Assembly: GCA_022641835.1 (NCBI GenBank)
Contig: CP048715.1
Coordinates: forward strand, 1,860,001-1,924,000
From: Petasospora fabianii
Lineage: Eukaryota > Ascomycota > Saccharomycetes > Phaffomycetales > Wickerhamomycetaceae
Reading direction: 5' to 3'
DNA: 64,000 nt
Each line of letters opens with the position of its first letter. Within the stretch, counting starts at the first letter, position 1. The translations under genes were made by a program, and so were the position numbers. Positions 20,101 through 29,171 of this stretch are shown one piece after another. The notes below the pieces were generated by a model that was not told the origin of the DNA, did not search any database, and saw only the letters and a program-made list of their open reading frames with translations.

Positions 20101-23100
20101 TAGATTCGAGATGGCTACTGAAAGTGTTGGAAAGGCGGGTGTTTGAAAGAAGGGCTGAGACAACATCTTCATCGTTCATGCTCATCACCTCGCCGAGGAA
20201 GTTAGCAACGCTGGCGTACGACCTGAATGTGATGGCTGCACATACTGCGGATAGGTCATCGTGGCGATGCATGAGCATGACCCTCAAGAGATTAAAAGAC
20301 AAAGAAGAGACAGCTGTAGAGGTAGATGTCCCAATTTCAAGCAGAAGACACATCAGGTTCGCAACACCGTCATTCGCAAGGCAATCATTGCGAAAGAGCG
20401 ATTCTTGATGGAACATGAGCATCGTAATGAAATTCTCTTGTTGTTCCTCTGACTTTGAGTCCTTGAGCACAAAGACAAGTGTGTTCATGATCGGTGTGAC
20501 ATTCTTGCTCAGTTGGAGGTAGTGAGTGTTCTTCAAACTTCTTCCAGCATTTTTGTATGACTCCAACAGACTCATCACAACAGACAGGTAATTGAAGTAG
20601 TCTGATGGGTTCCACTCAACAACTAACAGTTCAGGCTGCAGCAAATTAAGAAATATGGCGATGTTGGTGAAGTTCATGGAGTCCGTCTGTAGAAGGACCT
20701 CAAACTCAGGTGAGAACTCCTTGAGGTGAACAAGCACCTTTGGAAAGACAAGACATAGGAAGATGGTGTGAATATTAGAAGAGTTGTTGTCGTCCACCTC
20801 CTGTAAGACACCTGTGATGTGGGCCTCAACGGACTGATGGTCACCCTTAAGTAGCTTACCAACAATCATAGATGAAAGTAGTTCCACGATTTTCTCACAG
20901 GACTCAAAGTAGATTGTGGTGTTCTGGGGCTTACTAAGGAGGATCACCAAGTTGCAAAGCTTCCTCAAGAATGTACGATCTGAGCCAAACGTCTTTACCA
21001 TGCTCTGGTTATTCTCCATTGACTGAGAAACAAAGTTGGTGTAAGAATCAAGAAGGGCAATGACATGGGCATGGCTGGCATCTTGGAAGATGTCATTCAG
21101 CACAAGCCACTCAAGCAAGTCGAAAATCACATAATGTAACTCTGGGATGATGACAGTGTCCAATGTGGTAACTGTATATGGCTCTTTCAGCTTTTCAAAG
21201 TTGTGATCATAGACATAATGACCAAAAGAACCCTTTATCAGGATACCGATGTCGGTAAGATCTACCGTGGTCTCCCTGATTGAAGCAAAGAGAATGTGCA
21301 GGCCGTTATTCTTGATAAAGAGGTCAGAGGCCTTCTTGGCCATCACAAATGTCTTGATGATAAGTGTCAATGCGTAGTGCATGACAAGCTTGTTCTCCTT
21401 ACCCAGCTGCATGAGCAGCAATAAGTACTTGATTGAAACGGATCTAAACAGTTTCTTCCAGTAGCCAGCATTAGTGAATAACGGATCCAGTGACACATCA
21501 GAAAGAGCTCTTAGTGCCAGCAAGGCATTATCATCATTACCCTCATTCAAAGAATAGATGACGAATGATGAGAGTGTTTTGATTGTCTCTGGTGACAAAC
21601 TTGCCTTCACGAGCAAAATCAATGAGCTCTCTACACTCGCATGTGTCTTCTTCGGGAAGAATCCGTGAGCAAGATATGTTAAGAGCCGCCTCACAATCTT
21701 CATCTTCTTCAACTTGATGACGTTAAAAGCATTGTACTTGCACTCTCTCGCAAAAACAGTAAGTTGGAATAATAGTAGCTCAGTTACCGGAGTATCAAGC
21801 GCTCCTGAGGCTGTCGAGTTTGGTTTCCAGAGCTGGAAGTCCATGATGAGTGTTTCATAGGCGATGTGATTGGTGATTATGGAGTTGAAAGGTGAGTCAG
21901 AGTTGTAGCCAATGAATTCAAGGTGTGTTTCAAGCATAGAAACTTCATAGCTCTCTTTGAATTCCAATTTCTTGAATTTGAGAAGAGTAGCCAGAGTGGA
22001 GTAACCATTGGTTGACTCGATCTCACGAACAAACTTCCAGTTGCTGTTTATGACTTGGAAGAAGAGTTTGACGGAATTGTGTACAGCGGTGATATCGTTA
22101 GCACTGTCAATGAGTTCCAGGATGAGTTCGAGCGGTGCAATTGAGTAAAATACTTCTGAAACCTCCTGAGATGAATAGAAGTTGACTTTCCCCAGTATCG
22201 TGGCGGCGGCGGTGGGAGATGCCACCTGGTTGTCCGAAAGTTGAAAGTCTGGCGATCCTACAGAATCTTGGTTGAAGAGCAGTAACACCCTATCCTTTGA
22301 GACCCTGACCTGCAAGTTATTCATATCAAGATTACCCTCTGTGTTATTTGTCACTTCCAACAACTTGATATTGAACCAAGTCCTCTGGTTGTAGTTTAAA
22401 AACCTGAGCAAGTTATCATCTTGATATCCGCCATTGTAGTATCTGCCGAGAAAGTATGACAGTGCAATCCATTCGAAGCATTGACATCCAGAGAGGAACA
22501 GGATACTTGTGAAGTCAATGTTGGTTTTCGTAGATCCGATCGTGATTGAGTTACTAAGGGATGGGACGACAGTGCTTCCAAAGTCCGGTTCCGTCGAAAA
22601 TGGGTAAGGACAACGAACATGCTGTATATAGTCCGCATTGATGAAAAGTCTCAGCTTGGCTCTTGCCCGCGGCCCACTGCTGGATAGCTCATGCTCGATC
22701 GTGATGTGATAGAAGACGTCCTTGTCCAGTGTGAATGTGTCAAATCTGTCGATTAAAGTGTTGCGGTCGTACACTGCGAGCTTTCCGGACTCAACCCGTA
22801 ACTGAATCTTGTCAGCAATTGTTAATACGGTACCATCAGAGTTATCGTTGAGCCGAATCCAGAACTGGGCAGTATATCCTCGAAGGTGTGTGGTTGGCTT
22901 GATGGTGAAGGTCATGGAGGAGCGCTCAAGGCGGAAGAAGGTGTTGTTCTCCTTGTCCAGGAGGCGGGAGATAAATGTGGTGAGACCAGCCTTGATATTG
23001 GAGTCAGTCTCTGAGAGAGCCATCCGGAAAAGCCGAAGCAGGTGGTCTGGCGTCAAGAGGGCAGGTGGTGGTGAGCTGTGGGTGGACTCGTCATCGTCAT

Positions 23101-23239
23101 CGTCTTCCTCGTAAGCTAAGTCTTGTTCTGGTTGAGCCCCCTCTGGTGAGCAATCAGACACCAGACGCCTCAGCAGCTCGTATGGCGAAGAATTGGCAGC
23201 AATCTGGCTGTACTCCTCGGCGAAATGAGACAGGTCCAT
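17135..23239 (-). CDS. BPH1: BEACH-domain protein Bph1
   Basis: A 2034-residue giant scaffold protein, the longest gene in the window and uninterrupted. A concanavalin-like/armadillo N-terminal region covers the first 1200 residues. A PH-like domain lies at about 1240-1390. The BEACH domain runs from about 1425 to 1710 and is marked by NFYYLMIINTLAGRTFND, YPVFPWVIADYTS, FHYGTHYSSAM, ELIPEFFFLPEFL and WIDLIFGYKQTGP. WD-type repeats fill the C-terminus. Yeast Bph1 is the homologue of human LYST and LRBA and works in endosomal or vacuolar membrane trafficking and cell-wall formation. Length agrees with S. cerevisiae Bph1 (2167). Confidence 0.95.
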   Translation of the reverse strand: MDLSHFAEEYSQIAANSSPYELLRRLVSDCSPEGAQPEQDLAYEEDDDDDESTHSSPPPALLTPDHLLRLFRMALSETDSNIKAGLTTFISRLLDKENNTFFRLERSSMTFTIKPTTHLRGYTAQFWIRLNDNSDGTVLTIADKIQLRVESGKLAVYDRNTLIDRFDTFTLDKDVFYHITIEHELSSSGPRARAKLRLFINADYIQHVRCPYPFSTEPDFGSTVVPSLSNSITIGSTKTNIDFTSILFLSGCQCFEWIALSYFLGRYYNGGYQDDNLLRFLNYNQRTWFNIKLLEVTNNTEGNLDMNNLQVRVSKDRVLLLFNQDSVGSPDFQLSDNQVASPTAAATILGKVNFYSSQEVSEVFYSIAPLELILELIDSANDITAVHNSVKLFFQVINSNWKFVREIESTNGYSTLATLLKFKKLEFKESYEVSMLETHLEFIGYNSDSPFNSIITNHIAYETLIMDFQLWKPNSTASGALDTPVTELLLFQLTVFARECKYNAFNVIKLKKMKIVRRLLTYLAHGFFPKKTHASVESSLILLVKASLSPETIKTLSSFVIYSLNEGNDDNALLALRALSDVSLDPLFTNAGYWKKLFRSVSIKYLLLLMQLGKENKLVMHYALTLIIKTFVMAKKASDLFIKNNGLHILFASIRETTVDLTDIGILIKGSFGHYVYDHNFEKLKEPYTVTTLDTVIIPELHYVIFDLLEWLVLNDIFQDASHAHVIALLDSYTNFVSQSMENNQSMVKTFGSDRTFLRKLCNLVILLSKPQNTTIYFESCEKIVELLSSMIVGKLLKGDHQSVEAHITGVLQEVDDNNSSNIHTIFLCLVFPKVLVHLKEFSPEFEVLLQTDSMNFTNIAIFLNLLQPELLVVEWNPSDYFNYLSVVMSLLESYKNAGRSLKNTHYLQLSKNVTPIMNTLVFVLKDSKSEEQQENFITMLMFHQESLFRNDCLANDGVANLMCLLLEIGTSTSTAVSSLSFNLLRVMLMHRHDDLSAVCAAITFRSYASVANFLGEVMSMNDEDVVSALLSNTRLSNTFSSHLESIGGKLNRKYTKQDPVSVDDRLTELYAKHDAMVKNKYENIDLLLKVLQSENEILRLKIVHTEATRLSRFLQDQQDTIQYDIGIYNKMKHEAKKRMALHFDEDLPISAWILDSMEGIDRIRKKLLPYDDLEQDEKLKYSIDVPVKKGAEDDAEAANDQPRLESLSLNSFELIEGDVVDDALSTYNDRNRKVLKSLFPGDKISEIWNVSQVVGLEIYEGIMILGHTHIYIIQNYFHKADTDEIVEIEDAPEDKRDPSVMLITGQSKPRSAQKSTSTQHTVQSWELRKLTSVTKRRFLLRDVALELFFSNGLSFLITCIRIKDCDAIFAKLSTVATNSNIDSDLSSILKETNVTGGTFGSSNKNITTKLASVFGTEYLSTLDATKKWQNGEMSNFYYLMIINTLAGRTFNDLTQYPVFPWVIADYTSKELDLTNPTTYRDLSKPMGAQTPQRAQQFKDRYEALQSLQDEDAPPFHYGTHYSSAMIVASFLIRLEPFVESYLLLQGGKFDHADRLFYSIEKAWRSSSKENTTDVRELIPEFFFLPEFLTNINGYDFGKLQDGTEVCHVDLPPWAKGDPKVFIAKNREALESPYVSEHLHEWIDLIFGYKQTGPRAVEAINVFNHLSYHGAIDLDTIDDEIERRSITGIIHNFGQTPLQLFQKPHPARNELEGLNLDLARLKKTPLLLYQTKFKEPIRYLQFKTHNDNTGDSFWRGYPNLYLSGDIEIKPDSHKGSVMINRKTFERLHDEEITTLARVDDETFVTGSMSGVIHVWRYVVTVKGFDEMLDFEAQLRVHSFPMKELVVSPEFNMLVSLDTNGECYLWDLARNGLIRKIGGDICHVAVAYDSGMIATCKGNTIKLFTINGEPLVAKEFENTQNITALSFGNSRTVSTIKINNVESHEYWKYEAIVLTGWSDGKLLLDELKVEDSGWVLSTQKEFEFIGTAKDKEVDNCEISVVEGYLKSFVNYEEVKKGKLELVAGDSTGRVAVWKL

Positions 23240-23629
23240 GAATGTTATTTATGGTAGGGTCTTCCAATAGTCTGATGTGGAGACGAGACAGGTGTTGTTT
23301 TGTGTTTTGCGTGCGCGTTCAAGATCCCGCATCTACGCGAAGATGAGCTATCTTCTTGATAGCGATAACCTTTAAGAGGTTTGCAGCCCTGAACTTGAAG
23401 CTCTCGGTGCCCCCTTTGCTAATGATTACTATCTGAGTTTGCAATTGAGTCGGCCAATATCAATATTAGCGGGAATGTATCGCATTTTGGAAGAGTGGAG
23501 TTGACTAAGCAGAGGTATAATGTAGTCATCTACTGGATTAATTCTTAGCTGTCCATAGCATTTGAAAAAGCATTACAAAAACGAACACATATAATACACG
23601 GTAAGGTATCAACAAAACGACGTCACGTC
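23240..23629. other. Intergenic between SAC6 and BPH1
   Basis: The 390 bases hold the BPH1 upstream region and SAC6 3' flank. No gene or clear repeat is seen. Confidence 0.4.
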
Positions 23630-25654
23630 TTAGTTGTCAATAGCCATAAGGGAACCAACGAAGGAGAAGATAAGTCTGGAACGAACCTCGTTAATATCCT
23701 CTGGGACCAACCAGATAAGAGCACCAAGCTTTCTAGCAATGGAGATGGCAAGTCTGGCATTGGCGTACTTCTCTTCATCAGTGTGACCTGGGTGCACCAA
23801 GGAGTAGTCAACGTAGCCAGGCTTTAAACCGTTAAGGACATCAAGCAAGAAGTGGCCAGTGGCGATAGATGGATCAGAGAAGGAGCGGACTGTAGTGGTC
23901 TTACCACCCGCGGAGACCTTAGCCTTGGCCCACTTGAGAATATCAGAGTCTGTAAGCTCTCTACCCTGTTGATTGAGGGATTTGAGTGTGAGAACAATGT
24001 TACGACGCATGATCTGCCACACAAGACCCAAGGTCAAGAGTTTGTTACCATCAACGATATCAGAACCTTCAATACCAACAAGGGAAAAGTGGTTAGCCTT
24101 ACCTGTCTCAACAGCGTAGTTTGTATTCTCAAGAGCCTTGAATCTGGACAGTTCAGCACCGGTAGCTGGTCTTTTGTTGACATTTCTGGCGTTGACGGAA
24201 CCTGGAAGAACCTTTTCAAAGGCCTGCAAGAGAATCGTTCCATCCTTCAAGTCTTCAAACAAGGAAACAACTGGTGGGTCAACTTCAAGGGAGTTCAACC
24301 ACAATGTGAAGACACGGGCCTCTCTCTCACCTTCGGCATCGAATTCCTCAATCTCTGGAGCCTCAGTCTCGTCCAAAGCATCAAGACCAGGATGAGTGTT
24401 GAACAGATGAGCAACAAAGGCCAGGTTCAACTTCGGGTTACCCTTCACGAGGGCGGATGGGGTCAGATACTTTCTGGCGTCGAGCTTATCAGCGTTGTCC
24501 AAGACCTGTTCAGCTCTAGTCAAGAGATCCGTGGTCTGCAATGGGGCAAGGGAACAGAGCTGTGGGTCCAATTGGTTGAGCAAAACGGTATAGTTCTCAC
24601 CATCGGACACATCCTTGGAGAAGTTTGTGACTCGTCTAGCCCAACCAGCAGCCTTCAGGTGGTAGTTGAACCAACGGAGCAAAATCTGCTCTGGTGGAAG
24701 TCTGAGGAACTGCTCCAATGTTTCGTCATCTTCAAGCAAGCGATACAATTCTGGGTGAAGCTTGATATCAATCTTGTTAAGCAAACCCTTACGAATGATC
24801 TGCCAAATGAGACCAAGGATCAAGTGCTCCTTTCCCTCAATGAAGTCCTCGGCGTGAACGTTAACGACAACACATCCGATAGCCTTGGCGGAGTTGATGA
24901 CAATGTTGGCATTCTCAGATATGGTGAAGTTGTTCAAAGCCTTTCCCTTCTTTGGGAAGTTGAGAACACGAGTATCAATGGTATCTGGCACAGAGTCGTT
25001 GATAAGCTTGGACAAGATTAAACCATCCTTACACTCATCAAAGATCTGGAATGTGTCATCTGGAATTGGGAAACGGTCGCCAACATCTGGATCGCCGGAA
25101 AGGACAGAGTTGATGTGCTTTGTGAATTCTGTCTTCTCTTCTTCGTTGATTGTGTGTGTGGTTCCTGATGTCTTACCACCAACGACAATGGATGCCTTAG
25201 CACCAGTTCCCTTATGCTGAATCTTCTGAGGGGTAGAAGCAGATGGCGGTTGGGACTTGTTCTCTCTTAGCTTGGCAACGAGCTCAACGAAGTCATCCAA
25301 CTCGACACGGCCAGAAGAATCGACAGAGACGTCCTTTAATGTCTCACGGACTTCATCATAGGAGCCTTCACCTGAACCGGAAAGCTTCTCGATAACGGTC
25401 TGCTTCTCAACATAGCCCTTGTCCTCGAGGTCAATGCCACGGAACTGCTCGATAACGTCGAAGAGGTCCTCCTGCTTGAGGACGGGGAACTTTTTCTACG
25501 TGGATACGAATTAGTAGCTGTGCCTTTTAAGTGCGCCTTCCTTTGCTCCATAGTCAAAGGGGGTGTGGTCTCAGAGGGCAAACACCGCAACCCGGACCAC
25601 ATCGGAGGCAAAGGCAATCGAAAATTGACATACCTGAAGTTTGAGGATGTTCAT
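23630..25654 (-). CDS. SAC6: Fimbrin Sac6, actin-bundling protein, one intron
   Basis: Exon 1 is 25654-25634 and encodes only MNILKLQ. The 138-base intron (25633-25496) has GTATGT, a TACTAAT branch at 25510-25516 and a TAG 3' site. Exon 2 is 25495-23630. The product is 628 residues, against 642 in S. cerevisiae. Exon 2 opens with KKFPVLKQEDLFDVIEQF, a degenerate EF-hand region, followed by four calponin-homology domains in two actin-binding modules. Sac6 cross-links actin filaments in endocytic patches and cables. The intron sits after the same MNI-x-KLQ codons as in S. cerevisiae SAC6, so its position is ancestral. FIN1, its neighbour in S. cerevisiae, lies nearby here. Confidence 0.95.
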
Positions 25655-25888
25655 AGTTCTTGATGTTTGAGAACACAATGCCTCTGTATCACCTGGAGGC
25701 GAATGTGCTGTTATGGGGAGTTTGAATTTCGTCGGAGATCCCGGCTGACAGCCTTTCCGAAACTGGTAAGCGCACTCCGCTCAATAGAGCCAGGCTGTGT
25801 GTGCGTGAAGATTATGGATGACTGTCAACGCTTCTAAGGGCTGTGCTGTTCTACAAGAGTGCATGAGGTTCTAGTAATATTTATTATT

Positions 25889-26991
25889 TCAGTCATTTTG
25901 TCTTGAATTTGTGATCTGGTCCTTGAGCTTCTCATCCCACTCCAACTTGAGCTTAGATAAGTATTTTAACAGCTCCTCAGCACCCGTGCCATCGACTTCT
26001 TGCAGCTTAATGTATTCACTTCCATCTTTGTAGCATGCCGAGCCATATTTGAGGTCCTGCTTCTCAAAGTTTGGATTGGCAAGCTTAGCAGCATACACTG
26101 CGGCATTTGCAGCAGTGTAACCACTTATGTTGACCCATGGGGAGCCGAGGTAGCGTGCAAGGTAGAAGATGAAAAGCATGCCGTAGTAGGTGAAGAAGTT
26201 AAGGAACTTGAAATAGGAGAAAGAGGTGAAAATACCTGGTTGGATAAGATACTGAGTAATACCACGCTGTTTGAAGTAGTTGTATGTTGCCATGTGTAAC
26301 AAATCAATTTCACGCTTGGACCCTTCGTAGGAAGCATCCGACTTCAGCAGCTGAAGGTCATCAAACGAGAGATACTTCGGATCAGACATGATACTTGACA
26401 CCCACACAATTCTACCCTTAGCAGCTTCCAAAAGTGGCTGGATTTTCTTGATGAGATAGAAAGGACCGAAAACGTTACATTGGAAAACAAGGCCCATTCC
26501 GTCTCGTGTTTTCACACCCACACGCTGAATCTTGTAATGTGGGTCGGTAGCACCCTTGACTGGGTTAGAACAGAGTTCTTTGCAAGCACCGATCCAATCA
26601 ATGCCATCAAACACTCCCTGGGCGGAGTTAGCGAAGAAATAGTCCAGCTTGGTGTATCTTTTATTGAGCTCGTATGCGGCATTGAGCACGGACACCATAT
26701 CGGTGAAATCCACAAGAAGATAGTCAAAGTCAACAATTCCGGAACGTTTAAGTTTGCCAGCATACTCTTTGATGTTATCAACAACCTCGCGTACTCTTGG
26801 AAGAGTACGAGAGGTAACAATAATAGTGAGTCGGGTGTCGTCGAGCTCAGATTCGATCAAACGGTAGGCAATGTTCATGCCGAGGTTACTGCAGTATTGG
26901 CTATTAGTGGAAAATCCGAAGTGTGACTCGAAAGAATTTTGACATACCTGTTAGTACCCGTAATGAGGGCCACTTTTCTTTCTGGTGCCAT
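25889..26991 (-). CDS. ERG27: 3-keto-sterol reductase Erg27, one intron
   Basis: Exon 1 is 26991-26948 and exon 2 is 26888-25889. The 59-base intron (26947-26889) has GTATGT, a CACTAAT branch at 26903-26909 and a CAG 3' site. Splicing restores the nucleotide-binding motif TGTNSNLGMN and gives exactly 347 residues, the length of S. cerevisiae Erg27. It is a short-chain dehydrogenase: the Y-x-x-x-K pair appears in SYEGSKRE, and FDYLLVDFTDMVSVLNA, NVFGPFYLI and SSIMSDPKYLS are characteristic. Erg27 reduces the 3-keto group during C4 demethylation in ergosterol synthesis at the ER, working with Erg25, Erg26 and Erg28. A hydrophobic patch near residues 238-256 may mediate membrane contact. Confidence 0.96.
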
Positions 26992-27269
26992 CTCTGGTGC
27001 TTGTGGATTGTGGTCGTCGAGTAAGGGGGAGATGGCAGTACAAAGAGATGCGTACGAGTGTTTTCTTTTCGTTCCGCGCGTCGAGTTGTTCGTTTAATCC
27101 ACCATGCGGAAACCACAATAGGTACTTGGAATATTGGCAGCTGTAACTACTAACATAGACTATACGAGCTATTTCAGAGATTGCTTGGTCGTTACATTCG
27201 TTAGCTATCGCAAGGGCGTGCCCTTGTAAAAGATCGTAAATAATATCATCAGTGAGATTGGGTCTCGGG

Positions 27270-28031
27270 TTAAGGTGACTTCTGGTACTCGGCAGTCTGA
27301 TACATCCAATTGTCACTATCAAGATTAGCAACTGCCTCTCGTAGTATCTCCAACCTGGCCTCGTGGTACCTTATCTCGCTTTCCCTGTCCGTAGAGTCGG
27401 CATCAATGATCTGCTGCTCCTGTTGCTTGCGAAGCTTCAATTCCTCTTTCAGGATGTCAACGCGTTCATTAAATTCGTTGTTGAGGGCACGATACTCTTG
27501 TATCTTGGAATGTGGGTAATCTTTGAGAAAGTCTGTGTTGGTGAATGCACGCTCCAAAGAGCTTACTTTAGATAGACGAACGTTCTTACGATCATTGATG
27601 CTAAGTCGCTTGGATGCTGTGATTTCCTCTCTCGAATACCCTGGAACACTGATGAGTATGTCGTCCTGATGAATATGATTTGGTGGTGCAATAGACGACA
27701 GATCAGGGTCGTCGTCTTCAGATCCAGAATCATCTGCTCCGTTGCGGCGGAACAACTCGTCGAGAGCCGTTTCCGCCTGGGACATCGCCTGAAGGCGCGA
27801 CTCTCGTAGAGGATGACGAGAGCTGAAGATTTGATAGTACTCTGGTGAGGTCGACTTGTGAATCACAAACTGTTGCTCATCAAGTGCCGTCTCACCAGCT
27901 CGCCTGTACTTGTCTGACTCCTTGCGAAGTGTTCGTGATAGAAGGTTGGATGTGGAGTTATCGAGGGCAGATCCAGCGGTGTGGAACCCTTTGAACAACT
28001 GACGTTTCACCTCGTCACTCTTCTTGGTCAT
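27270..28031 (-). CDS. Unrecognised 253-residue acidic coiled-coil protein
   Basis: The product is a complete, conserved-looking soluble protein without membrane segments. It begins with a basic helix (KKSDEVKRQLFKGFHTAG), has an acidic, serine-rich centre (GADDSGSEDDDPD), and a charged predicted coiled coil at about 165-235. It ends with a tryptophan-containing motif (LDSDNWMYQ). I do not recognise the family. The window is rich in homologues of the S. cerevisiae chromosome XII stretch YLR100-YLR107. There APC9 (265 residues) lies between ERG27 and CDC45, and this gene is adjacent to ERG27. Apc9 is therefore a candidate by position and size only. It is divergent from FIN1, with 279 bases between the ATGs. 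Confidence 0.7.
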   Translation of the reverse strand: MTKKSDEVKRQLFKGFHTAGSALDNSTSNLLSRTLRKESDKYRRAGETALDEQQFVIHKSTSPEYYQIFSSRHPLRESRLQAMSQAETALDELFRRNGADDSGSEDDDPDLSSIAPPNHIHQDDILISVPGYSREEITASKRLSINDRKNVRLSKVSSLERAFTNTDFLKDYPHSKIQEYRALNNEFNERVDILKEELKLRKQQEQQIIDADSTDRESEIRYHEARLEILREAVANLDSDNWMYQTAEYQKSP

Positions 28032-28310
28032 CAGAGTACTGAATTAGATTTACTGGCGATATTCACACTTTAACCGCCTCGTTGAAAGGTTGTGGTTTAT
28101 CAGCTTCTTGAAACACCATGCTGATGGAGTAGCTGCCTGGAGCCCAGAGGATCTCAATCACCCGGGAATAGATGGCAGATTTCGCGCATCTTGTTGTTTG
28201 TTATCACCCAAGCAACCGTAATTTTATCCAAAAAGTAAACAAAGCCTGGTAAACAAAACATAACTAGAGTTGTGACTCTATTAACAACTCTAAACTCTCC
28301 ACGAGAAGAA

Positions 28311-29159
28311 ATGGGCCCATTAAAGGATTCAACAAACACACTGCGTCATGTACCGGTGCTGGAGTTTTCTTCGAGATCTCCTCCAAAACTCTTGAGTTCT
28401 CCAACTCGAAGAAGTCCAGCGAAGGATGATCCCATGAACAAGCCGCCAGGCCGAGTCTCACCATTTAAGGGTACCAAGGCAAATATGACAGCTGATCAGA
28501 TCTTTGCTACCACACCACGTCGTGTCATGAACTCAAAAGCGCAGAGTGTTGATCGCTCACATGCCTTTCCGCCTCCGGTACCAAATTTCGTGGCACCAAC
28601 AGTTGCATCGTCTTCTAAGGCTGGTGCCATTACGTTTGACTCACTAATGCCAATGGCCTCAAGTAAATTGAAACATGCCACCCCATCACGCATGATCACA
28701 TCTAATAAAAAGAGAGCTGGCTCTCAGTCTGACCAACCAATTAGCCGTGTTGCAAATCGCTCGAGCTCCTTGGAGAAGGACCCAGCTAGCAACAACTTGA
28801 TGGATTCATTCACCCAGAGATCAATTTTGAAGAGAAAGCTGACGCCTCCAGCTGAGGAAAATGACACAAGTATGAATGAAAGTGAGATGGACCTAACTAC
28901 CAGTCTTAACACGATGAAGAATGCCGAGTCAGCTAAGAATGTTATGAAGTTTTTGAAGGCAGAGGCCACTCAACCAAGAAAGAAGAGAGCAGTGACTTTT
29001 GAGAGAAATGGTGCAACAAATTTGGTAGAAACCACAGATAGTAACACCATAACTGATGAATCAGATATGAAGATGGTTTTGAGACAGATTTTGAAAAATC
29101 AGGAGAAAATCCTCGAACGTTTGGCTATTGTGGAGGCGCGTTTAGATAAGGTGACATAA
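28311..29159 (+). CDS. FIN1: Fin1-like spindle protein
   Basis: The 282-residue protein is Ser/Pro-rich and basic, with many CDK-type sites (SPTRRSPAK, RVSPFKG, TTPRRVM) and a short C-terminal coiled coil (MVLRQILKNQEKILERL). The pattern of RVSPxK, TPRR and a C-terminal amphipathic coil agrees with what I recall of S. cerevisiae Fin1 (291 residues). Fin1 is a filament-forming spindle and spindle-pole protein that recruits PP1 in anaphase. Linkage supports the call: SAC6 and FIN1 are adjacent in S. cerevisiae (YDR129C-YDR130C) and lie two genes apart here. The frame opens upstream with non-ATG codons; 28311 is the first ATG. Its stop lies 12 bases from the stop of convergent REX3. Confidence 0.7.
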   Translation: MGPLKDSTNTLRHVPVLEFSSRSPPKLLSSPTRRSPAKDDPMNKPPGRVSPFKGTKANMTADQIFATTPRRVMNSKAQSVDRSHAFPPPVPNFVAPTVASSSKAGAITFDSLMPMASSKLKHATPSRMITSNKKRAGSQSDQPISRVANRSSSLEKDPASNNLMDSFTQRSILKRKLTPPAEENDTSMNESEMDLTTSLNTMKNAESAKNVMKFLKAEATQPRKKRAVTFERNGATNLVETTDSNTITDESDMKMVLRQILKNQEKILERLAIVEARLDKVT

Positions 29160-29171
29160 TCGTTTCATTTT

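Noticed and set aside
23852-25021. 389-codon plus-strand ORF
   Set aside because: It lies wholly antisense to the well-supported SAC6 exon 2 and has no family features; it is a by-product of SAC6 codon usage.
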